From Rhizobiales bacterium CCH10-E5 (GTDB taxonomy: Bacteria > Pseudomonadota > Alphaproteobacteria > Rhizobiales > Beijerinckiaceae): a stretch of 20,652 nt of DNA. The notes beneath the pieces are model-generated. The model was not told the origin of the DNA, did no database searches, and saw nothing but the letters and a program-made list of their open reading frames with translations. Below are positions 7,093 to 14,290 of the stretch, in pieces. The stretch's first letter is position 1, and every line of letters starts with the position of its first letter. Location of the stretch: the NCBI GenBank assembly GCA_001556125.1, contig LSIG01000071.1:1-20652 (forward strand), written 5' to 3'. The position numbers and the translations under genes were made by a program.

Positions 7093-7106
7093 TCAGTGGC
7101 AGGTCA
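7093..7106 (-). repeat. left inverted repeat of IS407-like element
   Basis: TGACCTGCCACTGA on the minus strand, about 50 nt upstream of orfA. It pairs with 3167-3180 with one mismatch. Confidence 0.7.
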
Positions 7107-7266
7107 AACTCGCTAAACTCTCCTGGACAAAACCCATTATCCCGCCAGTTGACGCGGCCGTTCGAGTCATCGCGCTTGGTTGGAAAGCACAGCATTTGCC
7201 TATGACGTTGGCATCTGAATTTTACAGCCGCATCTCAACTAAGTAGCTGAAATTGCTAAATTCTGA

Positions 7267-7317
7267 TCCAGACTACGAATCTGAGGGTCAGAGGTTCGAA
7301 TCCTTTCGGGCGCGCCA
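7267..7317 (+). other. tRNA-Arg(ACG) 3' fragment, probable att site
   Basis: The sequence from the anticodon arm (CCAGACTACGAATCTG, anticodon ACG) through the T-arm (GTTCGAATCC) to the acceptor strand and CCA (ending 7317) matches the 3' two thirds of an alphaproteobacterial tRNA-Arg. Upstream of 7267 no acceptor strand GCGCCCG or proper D-arm is present, so this is not a complete tRNA gene. The integrase follows 20 nt downstream. Tyrosine recombinases commonly use tRNA 3' ends as attachment sites, so this is read as an att remnant. Confidence 0.75.
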
Positions 7318-7336
7318 TTGCTTTCAAAGACTTAGA

Positions 7337-8491
7337 CTAAGTGCCGGACTTCCCAACCGGTCCGGTTTGCAGACGGTTTGCAAAACCCGTTGCCGGTGCG
7401 TTCTCGAACTTCTCGATCGCAGCCTCCGCCAGCGCCCTCGTCCGGCTGAGATATTTCTCCAGAATCGTGGTCACCGTCTTGAGCGAATGGCCGGTGATCG
7501 CGGCGATCTCCGGAACTGTGCAACCGGCCTCCGCCAACATGGTGATGGCGGTGCCCCGCAGGTCGTGAAAGTGCAGGTCGGCCAAGCGAGCGGCATCGCT
7601 CGCCTCCTTCCACTGATCTGAGAAGTAGCGCTTCTTCCAAGGTTTCCCCGTCGCCGACGTAAGGATGACTGCGGCGTTTCGCGGCATGGCGTCCAGCATG
7701 GCTCGCAGCGCTTTCGTGCAGGGAATCGTCACCACCACGCCGCCCTTCGACTGGCGAATACGAAGGAACACGCCATCGTAGTTCGTCCACGCGGCCCGGA
7801 GCAGGTCGCCTAGGCGCTGGCCGGTGTGGAGCGCGAGGATGAGGGCCTGCTGCATCTCAAGCGACGCCTCCGCCATGAAGGCGCGAATATGCTCCTCGAG
7901 CCAGAGGATGTCCGAACGGTCGGAGGAATAAAGGCGCTTGAAGCCGAGGATGTGATTGGCGGTAAGCTTACCGCGGCTCACGGCCCAACTCAGCATCGCT
8001 GAGATAGTCGTGAGTCGATTGTCTCCCTCGCGCTTTCCCGAGGAACGGACAACTTCGTCGCGCCACCCCAGGAGGTCATCCTTGACGCGGGCGTCGTTCA
8101 AGGCCGCAATCGGCATCGAGCCGAAGCGCGGCTCCGCCTTCGTCAGCATGCGCTTGTACTCGGCCTGGGTCGAGGCCGCGAGTTCTGCGAACTCGACCGA
8201 GCCTGTGTAGGCGCGAATCAGGTCGTTGAACGTTCCCTTGTGACGCTGTGCAGAGGCTTGCTCCGCCTTCGTATAGGACGCCAGGAACTCTGCCGAGCCG
8301 GGCTTTCCCTCCAGCCTTTCGCCGGTTGCGCGGTGATAGTGATAGATTCGGACCGTCCCATCCGCGAGACGCTTCCGGACGCGATTAACGCCCTTCAACT
8401 TCACGCGCACGACGCTGCCGCCACTGATCGAGGGGATTGGAAGGTTGGGAATTGGGATCGGCGATACACGCGGAGATGATGATGTCGCCAT
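7337..8491 (-). CDS. int: site-specific tyrosine recombinase (phage/island integrase)
   Basis: Protein of 384 aa with an N-terminal arm/SAM-like region (residues 85-185, TFNDLIRAY, LTTISAMLSWA) and a C-terminal catalytic domain. All catalytic residues are present: R226 (HTGQRLGD), K249 (RQSKGG), H309 and R312 (HDLRGTA), H335 (TGHS) and the nucleophile Y347 (EKYLSRTRA). It cuts and rejoins DNA at att sites, and its 3' end faces the tRNA-Arg fragment. ATG 8491 has only a weak ribosome binding site and overlaps the upstream gene by 107 bp. GTG 8410, just before RVKLKG, where many relatives start, is an alternative leaving a 26-bp overlap. Confidence 0.92.
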   Translation of the reverse strand: MATSSSPRVSPIPIPNLPIPSISGGSVVRVKLKGVNRVRKRLADGTVRIYHYHRATGERLEGKPGSAEFLASYTKAEQASAQRHKGTFNDLIRAYTGSVEFAELAASTQAEYKRMLTKAEPRFGSMPIAALNDARVKDDLLGWRDEVVRSSGKREGDNRLTTISAMLSWAVSRGKLTANHILGFKRLYSSDRSDILWLEEHIRAFMAEASLEMQQALILALHTGQRLGDLLRAAWTNYDGVFLRIRQSKGGVVVTIPCTKALRAMLDAMPRNAAVILTSATGKPWKKRYFSDQWKEASDAARLADLHFHDLRGTAITMLAEAGCTVPEIAAITGHSLKTVTTILEKYLSRTRALAEAAIEKFENAPATGFANRLQTGPVGKSGT

Positions 8492-8597
8492 CTTCCGTGA
8501 TCTTGACCTGACCGATCGGGACGCCCGCTGCGAGCACGCCGGCTACGGCGCGCTTCACATCAACCTGTTTGAACGGGGTTTTTCTAGCCATGGTCAT
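8385..8597 (-). CDS. small protein upstream of the integrase
   Basis: A 70-aa basic protein (MARKTPFKQVDVKRAV, GVPIGQVKITEDGDIII) overlapping the integrase start in another frame. Its N-terminal helix-turn-like segment followed by a short beta hairpin resembles the short unnamed ORFs often seen before tyrosine integrases in rhizobial islands, from memory and not searched. The overlap suggests translational coupling with the integrase. A role as excisionase or directionality factor is possible but unproven. The second Met (8591) is an alternative start. Confidence 0.6.
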   Translation of the reverse strand: MTMARKTPFKQVDVKRAVAGVLAAGVPIGQVKITEDGDIIISACIADPNSQPSNPLDQWRQRRAREVEGR

Positions 8598-9067
8598 GAT
8601 GACCCCGGCTCTTCCAGGACCGTCGCACCGGTACTCCGGGGACGAAAATTAGCGGGATGGCCCTATTGGCGCGCAGGGCGCCTTCGCCACGCATTACGAG
8701 CATCGAGCAGAATCCACGGAAGATCCCGCCTCTCGGCGAGATAGTTTCCGTGCCTCACTCGAATTCGCCCGGGATGGCACTTCCCCGGCACGGCTGGGTT
8801 CGCGGGTCTCAACGCTACTATCCAGCGGGATCTGTTTACGTCGACCCCGAATTCGTTCCAACATCGCGGCGGCGGAGCCCGAAGCTCCGCAGCCAAGACC
8901 CTCCGGTGGCGTACCCATGCGGCCTCCGGCGACCGCATAGCGTTGCCTGACGACATCGAGCGCGCGGCAACATGCGCTTTCCATCGGAAGCCGAAGGGGC
9001 GGGGTATCCCAGTGTGTGGAGGAATCCCGCTGGCCTTCGACCGCGACCCGAATCGGTCTCGATACGT
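8598..9067. other. intergenic region without recognised gene
   Basis: These 470 bp lie between the GIY-like gene and the integrase operon. Short open frames exist on both strands, but none has recognisable protein character or a convincing ribosome binding site. The integrase promoter should lie in the left part of this stretch, but no clear -35/-10 pair is visible. Confidence 0.5.
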
Positions 9068-9952
9068 TTAGAACGTAGCACGAACGGCAACTTCCGCGAA
9101 GCCGCCGTCCAGGGGGCAGGCATGGCGCCGGTAGCCTTGGTTAACGGAAACCCATCCCCAGCTCGGGCTCTGACCGGCGACATCGCGCACGACATAATCA
9201 TGGACGATGCGCTCGACGATGGTGAGCAGGCGCGCCCCATGCAGGCGCGGCTTGAAGATGTAGAGCTCGTCGGCCCGGCTGACGCGCTCGCCCTCGCCGG
9301 TGTTGTAGCCGGTGAGGCGCATGGCCTCGCGCGGATTAAGGCCGAGATCGGCGCAGTGCCTGCGCCCAGCCGGCGAGGCGATCCAGGCGCCGAGGGCCGC
9401 CGGGCTCAACCGCTCATGGAGCTCCTTCTCGAAGCCGATGATCGAAAGGCCGCTGGGCAGCATGACACGGATGACACGCGGGCGCGCCTCGACGGGAGCC
9501 TCCGGGAGCGGCTTGCGCGAGGAGTGGATGAGGACGAGGCGCCAGTTGTCGTAGCCTGGATCGCAGGCGAGGCCAGCTTGCGCCCGGTACATCCCGGCGT
9601 ACCGCTCGAGGTTGAGGTCGGCGATACGGGCGAGTGCATTTTCGGCGCCGGTGGCGGAGATCTTGAAGAGGGGCATGGCGAAGCGGCGCGCCAGACCATG
9701 CAACCCGGTCGGCTGGTCGGGCGCCTTCAGCGTGTCGCCGGAACCGGCGACATAGACATAGACGACATGCCCGGGCTGGTAGGCCTCGGCGAACTCAGGA
9801 TCGAGGAAGGCGCGCTCCTGAAGCGGGGCGAGCTCCTCGCCGCCGATCCTGGGCCACCGGGTGTCGACAAAGTGCGTGACGGCAGCCGTGCTGCCCTCTT
9901 CGCGGATGCGGCGCAGCGGCGGCGTGATGGTCTGGCCGGTGGAATTCGTCAT
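9068..9952 (-). CDS. uncharacterised protein, possible GIY-YIG/T5orf172-like domain
   Basis: Protein of 294 aa starting at ATG 9952 (MTNSTGQTITPP). The long upstream in-frame extension overlaps the ATPase gene and is rejected. The middle looks like the T5orf172/GIY-YIG fold: a VVYVYVAG strand (63-70), then LFKISATG (95-102), ARIADLN (108-114) and a later helix EKELHERL (175-182), whose Glu is where that superfamily has its metal-binding Glu. If so, it would be a nuclease-like protein. The C-terminal 90 residues are not recognised. It is the last gene of the minus-strand cargo run, 47 nt after the ATPase stop. The domain call is tentative. Confidence 0.6.
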   Translation of the reverse strand: MTNSTGQTITPPLRRIREEGSTAAVTHFVDTRWPRIGGEELAPLQERAFLDPEFAEAYQPGHVVYVYVAGSGDTLKAPDQPTGLHGLARRFAMPLFKISATGAENALARIADLNLERYAGMYRAQAGLACDPGYDNWRLVLIHSSRKPLPEAPVEARPRVIRVMLPSGLSIIGFEKELHERLSPAALGAWIASPAGRRHCADLGLNPREAMRLTGYNTGEGERVSRADELYIFKPRLHGARLLTIVERIVHDYVVRDVAGQSPSWGWVSVNQGYRRHACPLDGGFAEVAVRATF

Positions 9953-9999
9953 GGTGATGATCTTTCGTTCGTGCGGGGTTTCCGGGGGCATTCCCGTTC

Positions 10000-11202
10000 T
10001 CACCCTCGCCCTGCCGTTTCTCCCCTTGTCTCTGCCGGCCGCATGAACCCGATCGGCCGCCTCACGCCCTCCTTCCCCGCGAGCAGCACGTTCTCGGCCT
10101 TTTGGACATCGTCGACGACGAGGTGCCGCCGACCCTGCTCGCAGGCGAATCCCATCGCGATGTCCCAGAGGCGCGAGAGCGTCCTGGGATTGTGTCCAGC
10201 GGTAGCCTCGAACAACGCGATGTTGGGCTCGGCGAAACACTGTCCGACCCGCAGGTTCGCCTCGTGGAAGATGCTCTTCTGGATCACCAGCATCTCGGCC
10301 TCCTTCTGCTCGACCTGGAATACGATCAGCCTGTCGACGATGCTTGCCGGCAAGGGATCGAGGCTATTGGCGGTCGCGAGCCAGAAGATGTGATCGGCGC
10401 GGATCGGGAGATCGACGAACTCGTCGACGAAGCGGGCGGCATTCTCTCGCTCGAGCAGCGAGTGCAGCACATTCTCCGGGGTCTCGCTCGGATTGATCGG
10501 CGAGGCCTTTTCGATCTCGTCGATGACGATGAGCGGACAGGCATGGCTGCCCTCGATCAGGAGTTTTGCGACCTTGCCGGGCGATGACGCCCGCCAGATT
10601 GGGGCAAGGCCGGAGAAGGCCGCGCCCCGATCCGTCATCAGGTTCATCGCGATCACCTCGCTCGGCACGCCGAGCGCCCCGGCGAGCTTGCGGGCGTAGA
10701 AGGTCTTGCCGATCCCCGGCGGCCCCACCACCACGGCGGGATCGAGCCGAAGCGGCGTGCCCGTGGCCAGGGCCAGTCCAGCCGCCCGGACGATCCAGGC
10801 CGTCACCTCCTTGAACTGCGGACAGGTCGCATCGAGGCTGGCGAGGCGCACGATCATCGCCTCGTCCGGGATGACGAGCTTGCGCCAGGGGCCGCGCTCG
10901 TCGGACTGCATCCGGTTCCAGAGCCTGACCTGGCGCGCTTGCGCCGTGTCCTCGTCGCCGCCGTTCTCGGCCGGATCACCGACGAAGCCATCGCCATGCC
11001 CGAGACGGCGGGCGAGCCGATCGGCATCGTAGATCTCGATCGAGGGACCGGCCTGATCTGGCGCGCGGCGAGCAGGCTGCTCGACAGACTGCGTGTCTCC
11101 GCCGTCGGGACGCTGGTCACGCAAATGAGCAAGCAGGAACTGGAGGTCGAGATGTCGCCGGTTCTCGTAGGCTTCAATGGGATCCTGAGGTGCGATGCTC
11201 AT
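10000..11202 (-). CDS. Lon-like AAA+ ATPase without protease domain
   Basis: Protein of 400 aa from ATG 11202, with GTGAGG upstream (a GTG at 11214 is the alternative). It has Walker A GPPGIGKT (160-167), Walker B LIVIDE (224-229), sensor 1 ATAN ending at N279, and an SIVDRL motif with R291 as likely arginine finger, followed by a helical lid. The segment FVDLPIRADHIFWLATANSL and the DP-LPA-DR pattern match the AAA+ module of Lon. The protein ends at residue 400 with no Lon Ser-Lys protease domain. The N-terminal 110 residues are unlike the Lon N-domain. It begins 8 nt after the stop of the P1 gene, so it is probably co-translated with it. Likely role: ATP-driven remodelling of a protein or complex; the substrate is unknown. 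Confidence 0.88.
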   Translation of the reverse strand: MSIAPQDPIEAYENRRHLDLQFLLAHLRDQRPDGGDTQSVEQPARRAPDQAGPSIEIYDADRLARRLGHGDGFVGDPAENGGDEDTAQARQVRLWNRMQSDERGPWRKLVIPDEAMIVRLASLDATCPQFKEVTAWIVRAAGLALATGTPLRLDPAVVVGPPGIGKTFYARKLAGALGVPSEVIAMNLMTDRGAAFSGLAPIWRASSPGKVAKLLIEGSHACPLIVIDEIEKASPINPSETPENVLHSLLERENAARFVDEFVDLPIRADHIFWLATANSLDPLPASIVDRLIVFQVEQKEAEMLVIQKSIFHEANLRVGQCFAEPNIALFEATAGHNPRTLSRLWDIAMGFACEQGRRHLVVDDVQKAENVLLAGKEGVRRPIGFMRPAETRGETAGRG

Positions 11203-11210
11203 GACTGGCC

Positions 11211-12152
11211 TCACAGCTCGACGCCGCCGAGGATGGTCAGGAAGCGTCCGCTCTGCCTGGCGATGCGGCGCCCGACCCCGAGCGCGATCTCGACCAGGGC
11301 CCGCATCGCATCGGGATCGCCAGCGCGCTCGGAGATGAGGCGTTCAACCTCCATCTTCGCAATGAGATCGGCCGGGACCCGCGCCGGCCAGAGCCCGATC
11401 CGACAGAGCTTTGCATAGGCAAGGATGAGTGCGCCGCGACGGGCGCCGTACCAGAAGGGAGAGAGGGGCTCGGCCCGCGACCATGTTTCGATCTTCGCGA
11501 ACAGGTCCCGCGCCTCGCCGAGCAGGAGGGTGAGATCAGGCGGATCGTCGAACCAGGCTTCCAGCCCCAGCCTATGTTCGAGATGATAGACGTCGGGGCC
11601 GTTACCATCGCCGGCATCCGGCTGCGGCAGGACGGCGCCGGTGAAGCGCTGCGCCGCCTCCCGGAGGCCGGGAGGGACGCGCGCACCGATGATGAGGCGC
11701 GGGCTGCTGTCGGAGAAGGACCGCTGCAGCGCCCGGCGCATCAGCTCGGGATCGTGGACGCCGGTACCATTGCGATACTGCTCGACGCGCTCTTTCGCGA
11801 GCAGGGCCTTGGCGAAGCGATCTTCGGGCGAACCCGGCGGAACGAGCAGCATCGCGATTCCGCCGGCATGCGCGAGGACGGCGAGCGCATTGCCGATATC
11901 GACCAGGTGCTCCAATGCCGAGGGATCGGCTTCGGCGAGGGTGAGGAAGCGCTCGTGTTGCTGCGTATGAACAAGAGCCCTTCCGCGCAGGTCGAGGATC
12001 GGCGGCAGCCGCTCGAGCAGCGCGGCATGGCGTTCGAGCGCGTCCGGCATCTCCGGCAGGAGCCTGTCGAGCGCGGCAAGCTCGTCGATGACGGGCACGG
12101 TGCCGGTCGTGAAGACGAGATCGCGCAGGGACGGTGCGTTGTTGTCGGTCAT
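11211..12152 (-). CDS. uncharacterised island protein, paralogue P1
   Basis: Protein of 313 aa, one of four related proteins in this locus (P1-P4). It is soluble and mostly helical, with no signal peptide or membrane segment. It shares an N-terminal motif with P3 and P2 (ILDLRGRALVHTQQHERF) and a C-terminal block with P3 (AYAKLCRIGLWPAR, then RRIARQSGRF). A PPDLTLLLGEARDLF segment corresponds to PPDLTDLLTQGHGLL in P3. No catalytic motif is seen and the family is not recognised. It lies directly before the AAA+ ATPase gene, which suggests the two products work together. Its leader has a stem-loop (12219-12241) and an ACCCC motif 18 nt before ATG. Confidence 0.85.
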   Translation of the reverse strand: MTDNNAPSLRDLVFTTGTVPVIDELAALDRLLPEMPDALERHAALLERLPPILDLRGRALVHTQQHERFLTLAEADPSALEHLVDIGNALAVLAHAGGIAMLLVPPGSPEDRFAKALLAKERVEQYRNGTGVHDPELMRRALQRSFSDSSPRLIIGARVPPGLREAAQRFTGAVLPQPDAGDGNGPDVYHLEHRLGLEAWFDDPPDLTLLLGEARDLFAKIETWSRAEPLSPFWYGARRGALILAYAKLCRIGLWPARVPADLIAKMEVERLISERAGDPDAMRALVEIALGVGRRIARQSGRFLTILGGVEL

Positions 12153-12218
12153 GATCTGAACTTGTCCTGAGGGGTCGGCCTATCCGCCCTTTCACCGTCT
12201 CCTCCTCGCCATGACGAA

Positions 12219-12241
12219 AGGCGCGCCACGAGGGTGCGCCT
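12219..12241 (-). repeat. intergenic stem-loop (P2-P1 gap)
   Basis: AGGCGC/GCGCCT stem with one bulged or mispaired base pair and a 9-nt loop. On the minus strand it is followed at once by TTCGTC and then a purine-rich tract (GAGGAGGAGACGG). One of five similar stem-loops in consecutive gaps of this gene run. It could be a weak terminator of P2 or part of the P1 leader. Confidence 0.6.
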
Positions 12242-12302
12242 CTCCAGGTAGCCAGGGATGGATGCTGCAATCCGGCCGTCAGCCGATCTCGGCCAACGCC
12301 GG

Positions 12303-13244
12303 TCAGGACAGCAGCTTGGCCTCGTCGATGAACCGGCGCCGCGACCTGTGGAGATCGCCGATGGCATCGCCGGCGAGCGCCGCGAAGGCGACGATGCTGC
12401 GCAGGCGCGGTTCGCCGAGACGCTCAGTGAGCGCGAGCGCCTTCTCCTTTATCGCCCGTCCGTCGGTGACGAGATCGGCATGGAGGCAGATCAGGGCGAG
12501 ATCGGCGGCCGCGACCAGCGAAGCGCCCTGACGGGCGCGCTCGAGATGGTCGAGAGTCTCATGACCGGGATCACCCTCGTTGATCGCTTGGGCGAAGCGA
12601 TCGGCATCGTAGAGTTCGAGCGCTGCCCTCTGCGCCAAAGCGTCGAGCCATGGCGGGCTGCGCAGGAAGGCGGTGAGGCTATGCGCCTGCTCGATCGCGA
12701 GCATCGCCGGCTCGCCCTCGCGCAGATCCTTTGTTCGGGGAACGCGCGCCGTTTCGACCACGAAGGCTTTGCGCCTCGCCTCGGCGATATCGAAGCCTGC
12801 CGATCCGATCGCGAAGGCGAGCGCCGCGGTCTGCCCCATCGCCGCGTCGTCTCCCTGCCGCAGCGAGGCATCGACGCTGTCGGCGACCAGCGCGCGGGCG
12901 AGGACGCCATCGATGCCCTGCGGCAGGATGATCGCGATGGTGAGAGCCGAGGCGACATTGAGCAGGCACAGCGCCGTCAGCGCCTCGAGGAAACTGGAGA
13001 CCAGGGCCGGCGGCGAATTCCCGGCGAGCGCGAGGAAGCGCTGGGTCTCGGCCGCGAAGCCGAGTGCCCGGCCGGCGACGTCACTCACCGGCGGAAGGCT
13101 GGTGACGAGATCGGCATAGTTATGTTCGCGGCTGCCCCCATGCGGCAGGCAGCGCGACAGGCCGTCGAGATCGTCGATGACGGGACGGAGGTCGGTCTCA
13201 AGCGCGATGTCGGCGAGCGAGGTGGTGCTGATGGTGATCGACAT
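12303..13244 (-). CDS. uncharacterised island protein, paralogue P2
   Basis: Protein of 313 aa from ATG 13244, the most divergent of the P1-P3 set. It keeps the N-terminal motif (VSDVAGRALGFAAETQRF), the PPWLDALAQRAALELYDADR segment aligned with PPDLTDLL of P3, and a final helical block (RLRSIVAFAALAGDAIGD), but lacks the WPAR motif. Residues 210-218 (ELYDADRFA) nearly repeat residues 56-64 of the ATPase (EIYDADRLA), also at DNA level. No enzymatic motif is recognised. It is preceded by the stem-loop 13425-13448 and an ACCCCTGA motif about 21 nt before the start. Confidence 0.83.
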   Translation of the reverse strand: MSITISTTSLADIALETDLRPVIDDLDGLSRCLPHGGSREHNYADLVTSLPPVSDVAGRALGFAAETQRFLALAGNSPPALVSSFLEALTALCLLNVASALTIAIILPQGIDGVLARALVADSVDASLRQGDDAAMGQTAALAFAIGSAGFDIAEARRKAFVVETARVPRTKDLREGEPAMLAIEQAHSLTAFLRSPPWLDALAQRAALELYDADRFAQAINEGDPGHETLDHLERARQGASLVAAADLALICLHADLVTDGRAIKEKALALTERLGEPRLRSIVAFAALAGDAIGDLHRSRRRFIDEAKLLS

Positions 13245-13424
13245 GGATGTTCCACAGGGTTTTCAGGGGTGACCTCCCGTTGAGGTCGTTTCCTTCTCTC
13301 CCTTCCTCACGCCGACAGGTGCCGGCCGCCCGGCGTCACGGGCCTTCTTCCAGTGCAGCAGCGCCACGGCACGCGCGCCGATTCCCAATCGGCTGACGCC
13401 TCCGATCTCCGGCCCAGAACGAAA

Positions 13425-13448
13425 CAGGCGCCTCGGTGGAGGCGCCTG
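13425..13448 (-). repeat. intergenic stem-loop (13524 gene-P2 gap)
   Basis: Perfect 10-bp stem CAGGCGCCTC/GAGGCGCCTG with a 4-nt loop, followed on the minus strand by TTTCGTTC. It is located 76 nt after the stop of the small acidic gene. Confidence 0.65.
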
Positions 13449-13523
13449 CCAGGGTCCCTAACGTCGCTGGCCGGATAAGCCAGGCCTGGTCGCACGAGGT
13501 GTCGTTGACGGTAGCGTCCTGCG

Positions 13524-13949
13524 TCACGCAGCAGAGGAGCTGCGTGCTTCCAGCTTGGATGCCAGCAGCGTCACCTTCGCCCGCTTCTCATCGAGGTCGT
13601 CCTCGATATCGCCGATACTGGCCACGAGTTCCGTGATCTCGCCCTCCAGTTCGTACTTGGCCTCCCGCCAGTGTTCGTGGAGCTTCATTTCGAGCCCTTC
13701 GATGACGACGCACATCGGCTCGGCGAACGCCTCGCAGTCGTCGAGCTCGAGACAAGCTTCGTTGTATTCCTCCCTGGTCAGTTCACTCACGCGATACTCA
13801 AAGTCCCCCGCGGAATACATCGCGGCGGTCTCAGTGTAGAGCGCGCGGCACTTTTCGGCTTCCGCCTTCGTACCCAGGGCAAAGAAGGCCCTCTCCAGCA
13901 CGCTGTCGTCGATTTCGAAATACAAACTCTCTTCGTTCTGATCAGGCAT
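13524..13949 (-). CDS. small acidic coiled-coil protein, function unknown
   Basis: Protein of 141 aa from ATG 13949 with GGAGAC upstream. It is strongly acidic (many more Glu/Asp than Lys/Arg). The second half (EIDE-type heptads around LEGEITELVASIGDIEDDL and KRAKVTLLASKLEA) is likely a coiled coil. It is not related to P1-P4 and is not recognised. It sits between P3 and P2 in the same direction. It has its own long AT-rich upstream region, so it may have a separate promoter. Acidity alone would fit a DNA mimic or an adaptor, but nothing shows either. Confidence 0.75.
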   Translation of the reverse strand: MPDQNEESLYFEIDDSVLERAFFALGTKAEAEKCRALYTETAAMYSAGDFEYRVSELTREEYNEACLELDDCEAFAEPMCVVIEGLEMKLHEHWREAKYELEGEITELVASIGDIEDDLDEKRAKVTLLASKLEARSSSAA

Positions 13950-14290
13950 ATCTCAGTCTCCAATTGCACATCAACGACCGCTACCCTGAAACGCTGCAAG
14001 GCAACCGTCGCCGTGACCGGGCTGGACCGCCTCAATTCGTTCTGTATTGCATGATGTCGACGAGGCCTTTCAGTTTCAAGTTCTTTTTTTGTTCTCATTC
14101 AGAAAATTGCCTGACAGGTGGTCAACTGGAATTAATTCAGAAATTTGAAGAATTGATTGTACCTTGAACACTGCCAGACGGAGTGGATAGCGTCCGCAGA
14201 TCCCGACTCCGGATTTTCCCTGCGGCAGGGTCAACACGAAAGGCGGCACCAGGAAGTGCCGCCTTGTGATGATCGCGATGATGTCGTGAG
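13950..14290. other. intergenic region, AT-rich, with stem-loop
   Basis: These 341 bp lie between P3 and the acidic protein gene. The right part holds the stem-loop 14240-14265. The middle (about 14080-14165) is markedly AT-rich against the GC-rich surroundings and is the most promoter-like stretch of the cargo run. On the minus strand TTGACC (14125-14120) has only a poor -10 partner 17 nt further (CTGAAT), so no firm promoter is called. No gene is recognised. Confidence 0.5.
14240..14265 (-). repeat. intergenic stem-loop (after P3)
   Basis: Perfect 10-bp stem AAGGCGGCAC/GTGCCGCCTT with a 6-nt loop, 25 nt after the P3 stop, followed on the minus strand by TCGTG. It belongs to the set of five similar stem-loops. 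Confidence 0.65.

Larger units (their letters stand above)
3167..7106 (-). mobile_element. IS407-like IS3-family element, interrupted by elements C and D
   Basis: Inverted repeats TGACCTGCCCCTGA (3167-3180, plus strand) and TGACCTGCCACTGA (7106 to 7093, minus strand) match at 13 of 14 bases and bound an orfA/orfB pair of IS407 type. Elements C and D lie inside the orfA/orfB overlap. Without them the element is about 1.2 kb, the normal size. No 4-bp target duplication is visible (TTGC on one side, AACT on the other), so the flanks may have been rearranged. It abuts the IS3-group orfA at 3152 and appears to have entered the upstream end of that element. Confidence 0.8.

Noticed and set aside
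7242..7317. Complete tRNA-Arg gene
   Set aside because: The acceptor 5' strand and D-arm are not present upstream of 7267; only a GTAGCT match near the expected place remains. Called a fragment instead.
8657..8950. Short open frames between the integrase operon and the GIY-like gene
   Set aside because: No ribosome binding site, no recognisable protein features, and several frames overlap each other on both strands.
8972..10393. Long plus-strand open frame (473 codons) opposite the GIY-like and ATPase genes
   Set aside because: Its translation is Arg/Gly/Ala-rich without recognisable domains, and it overlaps a minus-strand gene with clear Walker motifs. It is a typical high-GC antisense shadow.
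12258..13283. Plus-strand open frame of 341 codons opposite P2
   Set aside because: The minus-strand frame has paralogues in the same locus with conserved motifs; this frame has none.
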